DNA from: Candidatus Ribeiella danica
GTDB lineage: Bacteria > Chloroflexota > Chloroflexia > Chloroflexales > Roseiflexaceae
Assembly: GCA_016717335.1 (NCBI GenBank)
Contig: JADKFS010000008.1
Location: 465,607 to 529,606, forward strand
Direction: 5' to 3'
Length of the DNA stretch: 64,000 bases
Shown here: piece after piece, positions 32,623 through 40,760 of the stretch
How the letters are laid out: every line of letters starts with the position of its first letter
Numbering within the stretch: the first letter of the stretch is position 1
Position numbers and translations under genes: made by a program
The notes under the pieces: model-generated
Databases searched by the model: none
Told to the model about the DNA's origin: nothing
Seen by the model: the letters and a program-made list of their open reading frames with translations, nothing else

Positions 32623-34140
32623 TTAGGGCAGCATGCGCCCGCTGCGCAAGTAGCGGGTGTGCCACTCGAAGGCCTCGTCGATCAGATGCGGCGTGTGCTT
32701 GCCGGGCGACAGATCGAGCGCCCGGCGGTAGTATTCGCGCAGCGCCGGCCGGAAGTCGGGGTGCGCGCAGTTCTCGATGATCTGCGCGGCGCGCTGCTTG
32801 GGCGCCAGCCCGCGCAGATCGGCCAGCCCCTGCTCGGTCACGACCACCTGCACGTCGTGCTCGGTGTGGTCGACGTGCGACACCATCGGGACGATGCACG
32901 AGATCGCGCCGCCCTTCGCGCGGGACGGCGTCATGAAGAACGAGATGAAGGCGTTGCGCGCGAAGTCGCCCGAGCCACCGATGCCGTTCTGGATGCGCGT
33001 GCCCATGAGGTGGGTCGAGTTGACGTTGCCGTAGATGTCGGCCTCGATCATGCCGTTCATGGCCAGGCAGCCGAGCCGCCGGATGACCTCGGGGTGGTTG
33101 CTGATCTCCTGCGGGCGCAGGATGATGCGCTCTCGATACTGGTCGATCTGCCGGTTGAACGCCGCGGCCGCGTCGTTGCTGAGCGAGAACGCCGTCGCCG
33201 AGGCGATCGTCAGCTTGCCGGTCGCCATCAGGTCCAGCATGCCGTCCTGCAGCACCTCGGTGTAGGCGGTCAGGTTCTCGAACTGCGCGTCGCACAGGCC
33301 CTTGAGCACCGCGTTGGCGATGTTGCCCACGCCCGACTGCAGCGGCAGCAGGTCGGCCGGCAGGCGGCCCTTCTTGACCTCGTGCGTCAGGAAGTCGAGA
33401 ATGTGGCCGGCGATCCGCTGCGAGTCCTGGTCGGGCGGCGTGAACTCACTGTTGCGATCCGGCGCGCTGGTCTCGACCACGGCCAGGATCTTCTCGGGCG
33501 GGCAGCGGAAGTAGGGCGAGCCAATCCGATCGCCGGCGTGCGTGATCATGATCGGCCGGCGGCGCGGCGGCAGCTCGGTGCCGTAGTAGATGTCGTGCAT
33601 CCCCTCCAGGCCGGGGTTCTGCCAGCTGTTGACCTCGAGGATCAGCTTGTCGGCGCAGTCGATCCAGGTCTTGTTGTTGCCGACCGACGAGGAGGGCACC
33701 AGCCGGCCGTCTTCCAGGATCGCGCTCACCTCCACGATCGCGACGTCCAGGTGGCCCAGAAAGCCCTCCCAGACGGTCTGCGCGACATGGCTCAGGTGCA
33801 TGTCGAGGTACTCCATCTGCCCGGCGTTGATCTTGCTGCGGCAGGTTGGGTCGGACTGGTAGGGCAGCCGCAGCTCGACGCCGTCGACCATGGCGAGCGC
33901 GCCATCCAGCTCGGGCGCGGTCGAGGCGCCGGTCCACACGCCGATCTTGAACTTCTCGCCGGCCAGGTTGGCGTCCATAATCCGCTGCGCGAGGGCGAGC
34001 GGCACCGCCTTGGGGTAGCCCGCGCCGGTAAACCCGCTCATGCCGACGTTGACGCCGGCCGGGATGAGTGTGGCCGCCTGCTCGGCGGTCATCGTGCGAT
34101 CGTGGAGGGCGTTGCATAGGTTGCGATCGTGATGGGACAT
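32623..34140 (-). CDS. Acetyl-CoA hydrolase/transferase, succinyl-CoA:acetate type
   Basis: A 505-residue class I CoA-transferase. It likely moves CoA between succinyl-CoA or another acyl-CoA and acetate. Seen: PAGVNVGMSGFTGAGYPKAV at the N-terminus, LPLQSGVGNIANAVLKGL, the active-site Glu region AYTEVLQDGMLDLMATGKL, GNVNSTHLMGTRIQNGIGGS and GSGDFARNAFISFFM. These fit the AarC/Cat1 branch. The start at 34140 has GAGG upstream and begins MSHHDRNLCNAL; a longer frame upstream is repeat-like. A second, different CoA-transferase lies at 40761. Confidence 0.9.
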   Translation of the reverse strand: MSHHDRNLCNALHDRTMTAEQAATLIPAGVNVGMSGFTGAGYPKAVPLALAQRIMDANLAGEKFKIGVWTGASTAPELDGALAMVDGVELRLPYQSDPTCRSKINAGQMEYLDMHLSHVAQTVWEGFLGHLDVAIVEVSAILEDGRLVPSSSVGNNKTWIDCADKLILEVNSWQNPGLEGMHDIYYGTELPPRRRPIMITHAGDRIGSPYFRCPPEKILAVVETSAPDRNSEFTPPDQDSQRIAGHILDFLTHEVKKGRLPADLLPLQSGVGNIANAVLKGLCDAQFENLTAYTEVLQDGMLDLMATGKLTIASATAFSLSNDAAAAFNRQIDQYRERIILRPQEISNHPEVIRRLGCLAMNGMIEADIYGNVNSTHLMGTRIQNGIGGSGDFARNAFISFFMTPSRAKGGAISCIVPMVSHVDHTEHDVQVVVTEQGLADLRGLAPKQRAAQIIENCAHPDFRPALREYYRRALDLSPGKHTPHLIDEAFEWHTRYLRSGRMLP

Positions 34141-34607
34141 GGTGCTTGCCTCTATACTTTGCTGCAAAGGATGCTGTTGAGGGCTGCCGCGGCGCCGCGA
34201 TCCGGCCTGAGCGCGCGCACAGCTCAAGCGGCGCGGGTGGGCCGGGCGCACGCGCGCCTACGCATCATACCGCGGCCGGCGCCGCGCCGGGTGAAGGTTT
34301 CATTCCGAATGGGGGCACAGTTGTTCACGCGTGAGCGCCGGCGCGCATCAACACAATCTCGACATCGCTTCTTAACAATACCTGAAGATGGGCCTGCTAC
34401 GATACCCACAAGGCTCGCGATCTTTGTGGTGTAGTGTGGGAGGCAGCCGCAATCCGTTCAAATAACCACGACGGCACGAAGACACGAAGAGTTGGAAGGT
34501 ATCAACTTCGCCTTCGTATCTTCGTCGCGAAGCTCCCAAACATTCGTATATGAAACGTATTGGCTCTGGGGCGCGACGCCGATCCAACAGCACTCGAGAG
34601 GTGGACT
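34141..34607. other. Divergent intergenic region with a palindromic octamer repeat
   Basis: Includes ACCACGACGGCACGAAGACA facing CTTCGTATCTTCGTCGCG at about 34465-34535, a member of the CACGAAGA family also at 46295 and 51275. No gene is seen. Confidence 0.5.
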
Positions 34608-35045
34608 ATGGGTGGCATGGACAATGGCGTCCCACGGATGCAGCGCACCATCCTGATCGCCGCGCACGACCCCACGCTGGCCGAGCTGATCGAGCCGTCC
34701 CTGGCCGGCGCCGGCTTTGTGGTGATCGTCGGCCACGATCAGCGGCAGGCGCTCGATCTGATCCGGCAGCGGCATCCCGACCTGCTGGTGCTCGATCGGC
34801 TGCGCCCGGTCGCGGCGGATCTGGCGCTGTGCCGGCTTGCGCGGGCCAGGGCATACGTGCCGATCATCATCGTCACGGCGCAGGCCACGATCGACGAGCA
34901 GGTTACAGCGCTCGATCTGGGCGCCGACGACGTGATCACCCGGCCGATCACGCCGGGCGAGCTGATCGCTCGGGTGCGGACGATCCTGCGGCGGACAGCG
35001 CGGCCTGCGACGCCGGGCCGCTCTAGCGACGAGCTGAAGGGTTGA
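34608..35045 (+). CDS. Receiver-like protein with an atypical active site
   Basis: A 145-residue stand-alone receiver fold. The candidate phospho-acceptor is Asp63 in LLVLDRLRP. The usual acidic pair is reduced to His20-Asp21, and the conserved Lys of the KP motif is Arg112 (TRPIT). The remaining DLGADDVITRP segment and PIIIVTAQA strand are normal. Phosphorylation may be weak or absent, and the protein could act as a phosphate-independent adaptor. There is no DNA-binding domain. The ATG at 34608 has GAGAGGTG upstream. No kinase is adjacent. Confidence 0.8.
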   Translation: MGGMDNGVPRMQRTILIAAHDPTLAELIEPSLAGAGFVVIVGHDQRQALDLIRQRHPDLLVLDRLRPVAADLALCRLARARAYVPIIIVTAQATIDEQVTALDLGADDVITRPITPGELIARVRTILRRTARPATPGRSSDELKG

Positions 35046-35075
35046 GCCACAGGGCACGATCGGCCTGCTCCAGTC

Positions 35076-35170
35076 CTCTCCCACATCCGGGTGCGGCCGC
35101 TACGCGACCGCACCTGGATGCCACGAGTCTGGCCCCCTGCCCTGGCGGGCGAGAGGGCACGGGGGAGAGG
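35076..35170. repeat. Composite hairpin element, diverged
   Basis: CATCCGGGTGCGGCCGC, loop TACG, then a near-complement CGACCGCACCTGGATG, followed by GGCCCCCTGCCC and GGGCGAGAGGGCACGGGGGAG. It lies between convergent genes. Confidence 0.55.
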
Positions 35171-35189
35171 TTTGCGGAAGGGTGAACCG

Positions 35190-35627
35190 CTATTCGTGCG
35201 AGGGAGCCTCGGCGGCAAGCCGGCGATCGGCCTGCTGGATCGAGGAGTCGACCAGGTCTTCGAGCAGCGCCGCGCCGAGCGGCAGCAGCCAGACCAGCGA
35301 CAGGTTGTAGACCTCGGAGAGCGGGGGGCGCAGCCGCAGCCCGCGCTGGCCCAGCATGATCAGCGGCCCGAGCGCGCCCGTCGCGGCGCCCGTGGCGATC
35401 GCCCGCGCCGGCAGCCGGTCGGGCGAGAGGCGGCGCAGCAGCAGCTGGCCGAGCGTGACCAGCAAGAGCGTGTTGAACATCAGGCGGCTGTGCTCGGCCA
35501 CGCTCTCGTCGCGCAAGCTCAGGTAGGGGATCTTCGGCCAGAACTGCTTCGTGTTGCCGTGCAGCACCACCATCGTCAGCACGTTCGCCAGCACGAAGCG
35601 GCCCTTTTGGCTCAGCAGGCGCCTCAT
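35190..35627 (-). CDS. Hypothetical membrane protein
   Basis: A 145-residue protein of unknown family. Hydrophobic segments occur at about 11-21 (FVLANVLTMVVL), 50-62 (NTLLLVTLGQLLL), 77-93 (AIATGAATGALGPLIML) and 108-122 (LSLVWLLPLGAALLE), so it is probably a small integral membrane protein. The motif HGNTKQFWPKIPYLSLRDES, with several aromatic and charged residues, may be conserved. The 48-bp tandem array begins about 60 bp upstream of its start. Confidence 0.55.
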   Translation of the reverse strand: MRRLLSQKGRFVLANVLTMVVLHGNTKQFWPKIPYLSLRDESVAEHSRLMFNTLLLVTLGQLLLRRLSPDRLPARAIATGAATGALGPLIMLGQRGLRLRPPLSEVYNLSLVWLLPLGAALLEDLVDSSIQQADRRLAAEAPSHE

Positions 35628-35682
35628 CAGTTTCTCTCTTTCGCCTTTTTCGCGGTCTGGCAGAGCTGCGGCTCTGCCAGAC

Positions 35683-35990
35683 CGCGAAAAAAGTCTTCTT
35701 GGCGGGACTTCGTCCCTCCAAACCTCCCCAGATGAGAAAAGTCTTCTTGGCGGGACGACGCCCCGCCAAACCTCCCCAGATGAGAAAAGTCTTCTTGGCG
35801 GGACGACGCCCCGCCAAACCTCCCCAGATGAGAAAAGTCTTCTTGGCGGGACGACGCCCCGCCAAACCTCCCCAGATGAGAAAAGTCTTCTTGGAGGGAC
35901 GACGTCCCGCCAAACCTCCCCAGATGGAAAAAGTCTTCTTGGCGGGACGACGCCCCGCCAAACCTCCCCAGATGAACGTGGCTTCGTGGC
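35683..35990. repeat. 48-bp tandem repeat array, six copies
   Basis: Units start at GATGAG/GATGGA positions 35731, 35779, 35827, 35875, 35923 and 35971, exactly 48 bp apart, with a partial unit before. Each has GAAAAGTCTTCTTGGCGGGA, a GGCGGG/CCCGCC hairpin and AAACCTCCCCA. There are no unique spacers, so it is not CRISPR. The 16-codon period keeps frames open on both strands. Confidence 0.9.
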
Positions 35991-36104
35991 AGGCCGAAAC
36001 CTCCCCGGATCGCAGGGGGGTCCGAGATCGCCGGGTAGCCCGCTTTAGCGGGCTTGGTACTGGTAGCGCAGGGCTTCAGCCCTGCGCTACCCCCCGGCGC
36101 GCGG

Positions 36105-36938
36105 CTAGTCGTGCCCGTGCCCGTGCTCGCGCTCGACCACCGCGACGCTCAGGTGCTGGTCGCGCACGGTCATCACGATCCCGAAGGTCTCAAGCAGCGC
36201 CTCGGGCGTGATCACCTCGCGGCTCGGCCCGGCCGCCACCACCTTGCGCGCCAGGAGCATGGTCTGGTCGCAGTCGGCCGCCTCCTGGATGTCGTGGGTC
36301 GCCGTGATCACCGCGGCGCCGCGGGCGCGCTCGGCCCGCATGGCCTGCAGGTAGATCTCGCGGCCGGCCGCGTCCAGCCCGCTGGTCGGCTCGTCCAGCA
36401 CGATCAGGTCGGCGCGGCGGGCCAGCACCTGCGCCAGGTAGACCCGCTGCTGCTGGCCGCCCGAGAGCGCGCGCAGCGGCGCGTCCTTCAGGTGCGCCAC
36501 GCCCATCGTCCGCAGCGCCTGGTCGACCAGTTCGTGGTCGGACGGGCGCATGCGGCCGAACAGGCCCAGCGCCGGGAAGCGGCCCATCCGCACGACGTCG
36601 ATCGCGCGCAGCGGCAGCACGAAGCCCGAGTCGTGGAACTGGCTCAGGTAGCCGATCCGGCCGGGCTGCACGCCCGGGCGCGCGCCCAGGACAGTCAGCT
36701 CGCCGCGCAGCGGCGGCAGCAGCCCGACCAGCGTCTTCAGCAGCGTCGACTTGCCCGAGCCGTTCACGCCGATCAGCGCGAGCGACTGGCCGGCGCGCAG
36801 GTCCAGGTCGATCCCCGCGACGATCGGGCTGCCCGCGTAGCCAATCTCAAGGTTGTGCGCGCCGACGCGCGGCTGGTCGCCGTGCTGCACAGCGCGCGCG
36901 CCGGAGCCGGCCTGTATTCCTGTTACGATCACACTCAT
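36105..36938 (-). CDS. znuC: Zinc/manganese ABC transporter ATP-binding protein
   Basis: A 277-residue ABC ATPase powering metal import. Walker A GVNGSGKST, signature LSGGQQQRVYLAQVLARRAD, Walker B LIVLDEPTSG and the switch His in ATHDIQEA are all present. FHDSGFVLPLRAIDVVRMGR is typical of the metal-chelate (Znu/Mnt) group. Its start overlaps the stop of the permease by four bases (ATGA), showing translational coupling. The C-terminus ends in a short His-rich tail (EREHGHGHD), which may bind the transported metal. Confidence 0.88.
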   Translation of the reverse strand: MSVIVTGIQAGSGARAVQHGDQPRVGAHNLEIGYAGSPIVAGIDLDLRAGQSLALIGVNGSGKSTLLKTLVGLLPPLRGELTVLGARPGVQPGRIGYLSQFHDSGFVLPLRAIDVVRMGRFPALGLFGRMRPSDHELVDQALRTMGVAHLKDAPLRALSGGQQQRVYLAQVLARRADLIVLDEPTSGLDAAGREIYLQAMRAERARGAAVITATHDIQEAADCDQTMLLARKVVAAGPSREVITPEALLETFGIVMTVRDQHLSVAVVEREHGHGHD

Positions 36939-37783
36939 GCGAGAGGTACCCCCGCTTGTTGCGCCTGGCGGCTGCGCAGATTCTGTGCCACAAACACCAC
37001 GAAGAAGATAATCGTCGCGGACAGGACGATCGCCGAGCCGGCCGCGATATTGAAGTGGTAGCTGGCCAGCAGCCCGATATAGACCGCCAGCCCGCCGAAC
37101 AGCGCGGCGAAGCCCATCATCGCCTCGACCCGCCGGGCCAGCAGCGCCCCCGCGCCCGCCGGCGCGAGCAGCATCCCGAAGACCAGCAGCGTGCCGACCG
37201 TCTGGAACGACACGATGATCGTGACGGCGATCAGGGCAAGCATGATGCCGTGGTAGCGCCGCGCCGAGAAGCCGGCCACCTGGGCCTGCTCGGGGCTGAA
37301 GCACAGCAGCAGGAATGGGCGCGCGCAGACCCAGGCGGTGATCGCGACGCCGATCGTGGCGATCAGCTGGATCAGGATGGCCTGCGTGCTGATGCCCAGG
37401 ATCTCGCCGAACAGCACCCGCACCAGGTCGCCGTTGAACGACGTCGAGCGCGAGACGATCACCACGCCGAGCGCCAGCATGCCGACGAACAGCAGCCCGA
37501 TCGCCGTGTCCGAGGAGAGTCGCGAGCGCTGCGTGATCAGGCTGATCCCGCCGATCATGAGCAGCGCGCCGACCGCGGCGCCGACGATGCCCGGCGCGCC
37601 GAGCAGCAGCGCCGCCGCGATGCCGGGCAGCACCCCGTGCGCCAGCGCGTCGCCGATGAAGGCCAGCCCGCGCAGCACCACGAACGTGCCGACGATCGCG
37701 CAGGCGATCGACACCAGCAGGCCGGCCGCCAGCGACCGCAGCATAAAATCATTCGTCACAAACGGGTCGATCAACCAGCTCAT
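36935..37783 (-). CDS. znuB: Zinc/manganese ABC transporter permease
   Basis: A 282-residue integral membrane permease of the ABC-3 family with about eight helices. Typical segments are FMLRSLAAGLLVSIACAIVG, VLRGLAFIGDALAHGVLPGI, LLFVGMLALGVVIVSR and SFQTVGTLLVFGMLLAPAG. It forms the metal channel with the ATPase at 36105 and the binding protein at 37796, 12 bp away. The gene order is binding protein, permease, ATPase on the minus strand. Confidence 0.92.
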   Translation of the reverse strand: MSWLIDPFVTNDFMLRSLAAGLLVSIACAIVGTFVVLRGLAFIGDALAHGVLPGIAAALLLGAPGIVGAAVGALLMIGGISLITQRSRLSSDTAIGLLFVGMLALGVVIVSRSTSFNGDLVRVLFGEILGISTQAILIQLIATIGVAITAWVCARPFLLLCFSPEQAQVAGFSARRYHGIMLALIAVTIIVSFQTVGTLLVFGMLLAPAGAGALLARRVEAMMGFAALFGGLAVYIGLLASYHFNIAAGSAIVLSATIIFFVVFVAQNLRSRQAQQAGVPLA

Positions 37784-37795
37784 CGGTACCTCTGC

Positions 37796-38761
37796 CTACT
37801 TCAGGTTTGTCGTGATCGTCGCGGCCAGGTTGCGCATAAAGGTGAAGTACGAGCCGTCGTCGGGAACGACGTGCGTGGCCACTTCGACCACCCGCGCGCC
37901 AGTCTCGCCGCCGATTGCCGCCGCCACCGCGCTGGGCGTGCCGAGCTCGGTGAAGACCGCCTTGACCTGGCTCTCCTGGATCTGCCGCTTGAGCGCCGCC
38001 AGGTCGCCGGCCGAGACCTCGGCCTGGCTGGTGGTGCTGGGGATGAGCGCGCCGGTCAGCTTGAAGCCGTAGCGCTGCGCGAAGTAGCCCAGCGACTCGT
38101 GGCCGGTGACCAGCTTGCGGTTCGCCTCGGGCAGCGCCGCGACCATCCCGGCGATCTCGTCGTTCAGCTGGTCGAGCCGGCCGGCCAGCGCCTGCGCCTG
38201 CGCGGCCCGGTCGATCCCCAGGTCGGCCTTGAGCTGCGGGGCCAGCGCCACAACCACCTGCTTGACGCTCAGCGGGTCCATCCAGAGGTGTGGGTCCTCC
38301 GCGCCGACCGACTGGTCCGGGTCGCCGGTCGGCAGCCCCTCGCCCGCGCCGACCTTGCGGATGCTGATGTGATCGGATGCGGTGAAGAACCTGACGCCCG
38401 CCTGGCGCGCCTGCTGGAGCGTCTTCTCCATGCCGCCCTCGAGCCCCAGCCCGTTCTGGACGATCAGGTCGGCCTTCATGATCGCCTCGATGTCCTTGGC
38501 CGAGGGCTCCCACTCGTGCGGGTCCTGGCCGTTCGGCATCGGCACGACCACGCTCGCGGCGTCGCCGACCAGCTCGCGGACGACCGCGCCGAGCACCGAG
38601 TAGGTGACGACGATCGTCTTCTTCTGCCCGGCGGTAGCGGCCGGCTGCCCGCCGCAGGCCGCCAGCAGTGGCAGCAGCGCCGCCAGCAGCAGCGCCGCCA
38701 GCCGGCGCTGCACACCGGCTGCCTTCGCTTGTGCGCGCGATCGATCCATAGGACTGCTCAT
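37796..38761 (-). CDS. znuA: Metal-binding lipoprotein of a zinc/manganese ABC transporter
   Basis: A 321-residue cluster A-I (ZnuA/TroA) solute-binding protein. The signal peptide ends at lipobox LLAAC, giving a membrane-tethered lipoprotein. Metal-ligand histidines fit GQDPHEWEPS, DPHLWMDP and TGHESLGYFAQRYG, with an acidic ligand expected near VVPDDGSY. There is no long His-rich loop, so manganese is as possible as zinc. It is first in the three-gene operon and is preceded by an AT-rich promoter that may be metal-regulated. Confidence 0.9.
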   Translation of the reverse strand: MSSPMDRSRAQAKAAGVQRRLAALLLAALLPLLAACGGQPAATAGQKKTIVVTYSVLGAVVRELVGDAASVVVPMPNGQDPHEWEPSAKDIEAIMKADLIVQNGLGLEGGMEKTLQQARQAGVRFFTASDHISIRKVGAGEGLPTGDPDQSVGAEDPHLWMDPLSVKQVVVALAPQLKADLGIDRAAQAQALAGRLDQLNDEIAGMVAALPEANRKLVTGHESLGYFAQRYGFKLTGALIPSTTSQAEVSAGDLAALKRQIQESQVKAVFTELGTPSAVAAAIGGETGARVVEVATHVVPDDGSYFTFMRNLAATITTNLK

Positions 38762-38796
38762 GCTTCTATCGCCACTCCTCAGTACGCGTCTGGATT

Positions 38797-38827
38797 GATA
38801 TTATATCTCATTATTAAAAAAGGGCAA
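38797..38827 (-). promoter_or_regulatory. Promoter and possible Fur/Zur-type operator of the metal transporter
   Basis: On the minus strand TTGCCC (38827-38822), 16-bp spacer, TATAAT (38805-38800). The overlapping TAATAATGAGATATAATATC resembles half of a Fur-family box (TGATAATnATTATCA) on its left side. Operator assignment is weak; a Fur-family gene lies 400 bp away. Confidence 0.4.
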
Positions 38828-39032
38828 GTAGGCCATTAGACGGAAGATCAGGCCAGATAGATGCCGCTCCGCACATAAGCCTGCTCATTGATATGCTACC
38901 AGAAGACTATATCTCTCTATCATCCGCGAATCGACAGCAACAATGTATCAGTTGAAGAATTGATCAAGTGTTGTATTTAATGATATATTGTCTCTTTTTA
39001 TATTGGTTCGCTCATAGTGCTGTGACAGTATT

Positions 39033-39180
39033 GGATGGATCACCCCACCCCCTGCCCCCTCCCCTTCCAGGGGAGGGGGTGTGTCCTGTGGTGCTGCGAT
39101 GCGCTGCTTTGCAGCGTATCGCAGCACCACAACGAATCCCCCCGCTCCCGCTGGGAGCGGGGGCAGGGGGTGAGGGCCAT
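39033..39180. repeat. Composite hairpin element
   Basis: Flank CACCCCCTGCCCCCTCCCC, then GTGGTGCTGCGATGCGCTGC facing GCAGCGTATCGCAGCACCAC, then CCCGCTCCCGCTGGGAGCGGG and CAGGGGGTGAGGGCC. Relative to the copy at 32477, the stem differs at paired positions. It lies past the 3' end of the fur-family gene. Confidence 0.75.
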
Positions 39181-39212
39181 GCAGCACAAGGGAGGGTGGG
39201 CGGGGAGAGGTC

Positions 39213-39662
39213 TCAGCGGTGGCGCTGGCAGACCTGGCAGAGGCCGTAGATCTCCAGCCAGTGGCCGTCGACCCGGAAGTTCAGCCGGCGCGCCAGGCCG
39301 CCGAGCAGCTCGTCGATGTCGCAGCCCTCGAACGCGACGACCGAGCCGCAGCTGCGGCAGACCAGGTGGTGCTGGTGGCCCTGCTCGATCGGCACGTAGG
39401 CGTGCTCGTCCGCGGCGGTGGTCTCCTTGGCCGCGCTCCAGTGCACGCGCGCGAGCCAGTGGTCGTCGTGCAGCAGCTCGACCGTGCGATAGACGGTGGC
39501 GCGGCCGATCGGCCCGCCGTCGCCGCCGACGTCTTTGAACAGCTGCTCGGCGCTGAATGGCTGGCTGTACTGCGTGATCCGCTCGAGAATCGCCCGGCGC
39601 GGCGCCGTCACGCGGTGGCCGCGCTCGCTGAGGTGCGCCAGGACTTTTTCGACCCACGACAT
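39213..39662 (-). CDS. Fur-family metal-dependent repressor
   Basis: A 149-residue Fur/Zur/PerR-type regulator. The winged helix includes VTAPRRAILERI and GRATVYRTVELL. The dimerisation domain has the His-rich HQHHLVCRSCG and two structural zinc pairs, Cys102xxCys105 and Cys142xxCys145. Proximity to the zinc/manganese transporter favours Zur, but Fur, PerR and Mur cannot be told apart reliably by eye. It is on the same strand as, and upstream of, the transporter operon, separated by a hairpin element. An extended -10 promoter precedes it. Confidence 0.88.
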   Translation of the reverse strand: MSWVEKVLAHLSERGHRVTAPRRAILERITQYSQPFSAEQLFKDVGGDGGPIGRATVYRTVELLHDDHWLARVHWSAAKETTAADEHAYVPIEQGHQHHLVCRSCGSVVAFEGCDIDELLGGLARRLNFRVDGHWLEIYGLCQVCQRHR

Positions 39663-39704
39663 TGCTGTCGCCTTCCAGAATCAAGAGAGGCTGTCATTCT
39701 CGAC

Positions 39705-39713
39705 ATTATAGCA
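39705..39713 (-). promoter_or_regulatory. Extended -10 promoter of the Fur-family gene
   Basis: TGCTATAAT on the minus strand (39713-39705), 43 bp before the start codon. Confidence 0.5.
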
Positions 39714-39764
39714 CGCCGGGTCGGCCATCGTCTTTCAGGCGCCCTGCTGGCGCAGGGCTCAGGC

Positions 39765-39915
39765 AACGTCAGCCCTCCCCCCCTGCCCCCGCTCCCGCGC
39801 GGGAGCGGGGGAGATCGTTCATGGGTATGGCGCGGCGGCAAAGCCGTCGCGCCATACCCATGAGAAAGAAACCCCCTCCCCTGGCAGGGGAGGGGGCAGG
39901 GGGTGGGGTCGCAAT
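39765..39915. repeat. Composite hairpin element
   Basis: Flank CCCTCCCCCCCTGCCCC and CGCTCCCGCGCGGGAGCG, then the stem CATGGGTATGGCGCGGCGGC facing GCCGTCGCGCCATACCCATG. AAAGAAACCCCCTCCCC, a GGGGAGGGGG arm and CAGGGGGTGGGGTC follow. Two stem positions co-vary with the copy at 60815. Confidence 0.8.
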
Positions 39916-39937
39916 ACTGAAGCCGCGCCAGCGGGAG

Positions 39938-40738
39938 TCAACCTAGCTCCAGCAGCACGGCGGCCGGCGCTCCTGGGCGGCTCGGCACGACCTGGCACTC
40001 GATCGGGCCATGCGGCCCCGGCTCGGCCCAGAGCCGCTGGCGGTGCAGGTGGCCGCTGACGACGTGCGTGACCTTCGGCTGGCCGCGCACGATCTGGCCC
40101 AGCGTGAAGTTGCCCAGGTAGGCGCTCAGCAGGCTGTAGAACATGCTCTCGGGGTGGCGCGGGATGGCCGGCTCGAAGATCGGCATGTGCGTCACCACCA
40201 CGATCTGGCGCACCGCCGGGTCGTCCGCCAGCTGGCCGAGGCGCGCCGAGAAGCGCCTGGCCAGGTAGCGCGCCATGGCCTGGTCGCTCCACGGCCAGTC
40301 GATGTAGTCCGCGTCGTGGTTGACCTGGGCCTTGAGCGAGCGGTAGTCGCCGTCGCTGAGCGGCAGGTGCGGCGCGCGCGAGGAGTAGTCGTACCAGCCC
40401 AGCGTGCCGCAGATGCCGACGCCGGCCAGGGTGAGCGGCTGGTCCTCGAGCCAGACGAAGCCCTCGTCCCGCGTGATCTGCGGCAGCCACTCCTGCCACA
40501 GCGCGCGGCTGCCGTGCTCGCCGCGGTAGACGTCGTGGTTGCCCGCGATCAGCGCGCGCGGGCACGTTAGCTCGTGGAACAGCTGCAGCCCGCGCTGGAA
40601 CAGCCGCAGCGGGTGGCCGATGTCGCCCGCGATGATGAAGCAGTCGGGCTGCTGCTCGCGCACCCACTCGGCGAACGCGACGTAGGCCGCGCGCTGGGCC
40701 GGCCGGTAGTGCAGATCGGCTGTTATGAGGATGCGCAT
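39938..40738 (-). CDS. Calcineurin-like metallophosphoesterase
   Basis: A 266-residue two-metal phosphoesterase. All metal motifs are present: TADLHYRP, AGDIGHP, AGNHDVYRGE, VTHMPIFEP and VSGHLHRQ. The family hydrolyses phosphomono- or diesters, including cyclic nucleotides and nucleic acids, so the substrate is open. A cyclic-nucleotide phosphodiesterase role would fit the cAMP genes at 46-55 kb but is speculation. It lies 22 bp downstream of the frameshifted CoA-transferase on the same strand. Confidence 0.85.
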   Translation of the reverse strand: MRILITADLHYRPAQRAAYVAFAEWVREQQPDCFIIAGDIGHPLRLFQRGLQLFHELTCPRALIAGNHDVYRGEHGSRALWQEWLPQITRDEGFVWLEDQPLTLAGVGICGTLGWYDYSSRAPHLPLSDGDYRSLKAQVNHDADYIDWPWSDQAMARYLARRFSARLGQLADDPAVRQIVVVTHMPIFEPAIPRHPESMFYSLLSAYLGNFTLGQIVRGQPKVTHVVSGHLHRQRLWAEPGPHGPIECQVVPSRPGAPAAVLLELG

Positions 40739-40760
40739 TGGGGTTGGCTCCGCCTACCCA

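Noticed and set aside
32467..34119. 550-residue plus-strand open frame
   Set aside because: Shadow of the CoA-transferase gene plus a repeat element; composition is dominated by His, Arg, Ala and Asp.
35023..35961. Minus-strand protein with 16-residue AGRRPAKKTFLIWGGL repeats
   Set aside because: It is only the translation of the 48-bp array, and the opposite strand is equally open. There is no start signal, so it is treated as a repeat rather than a gene.
35683..35990. Possible CRISPR array
   Set aside because: The 48-bp units are directly adjacent with no unique spacers, and no cas gene is in the window.
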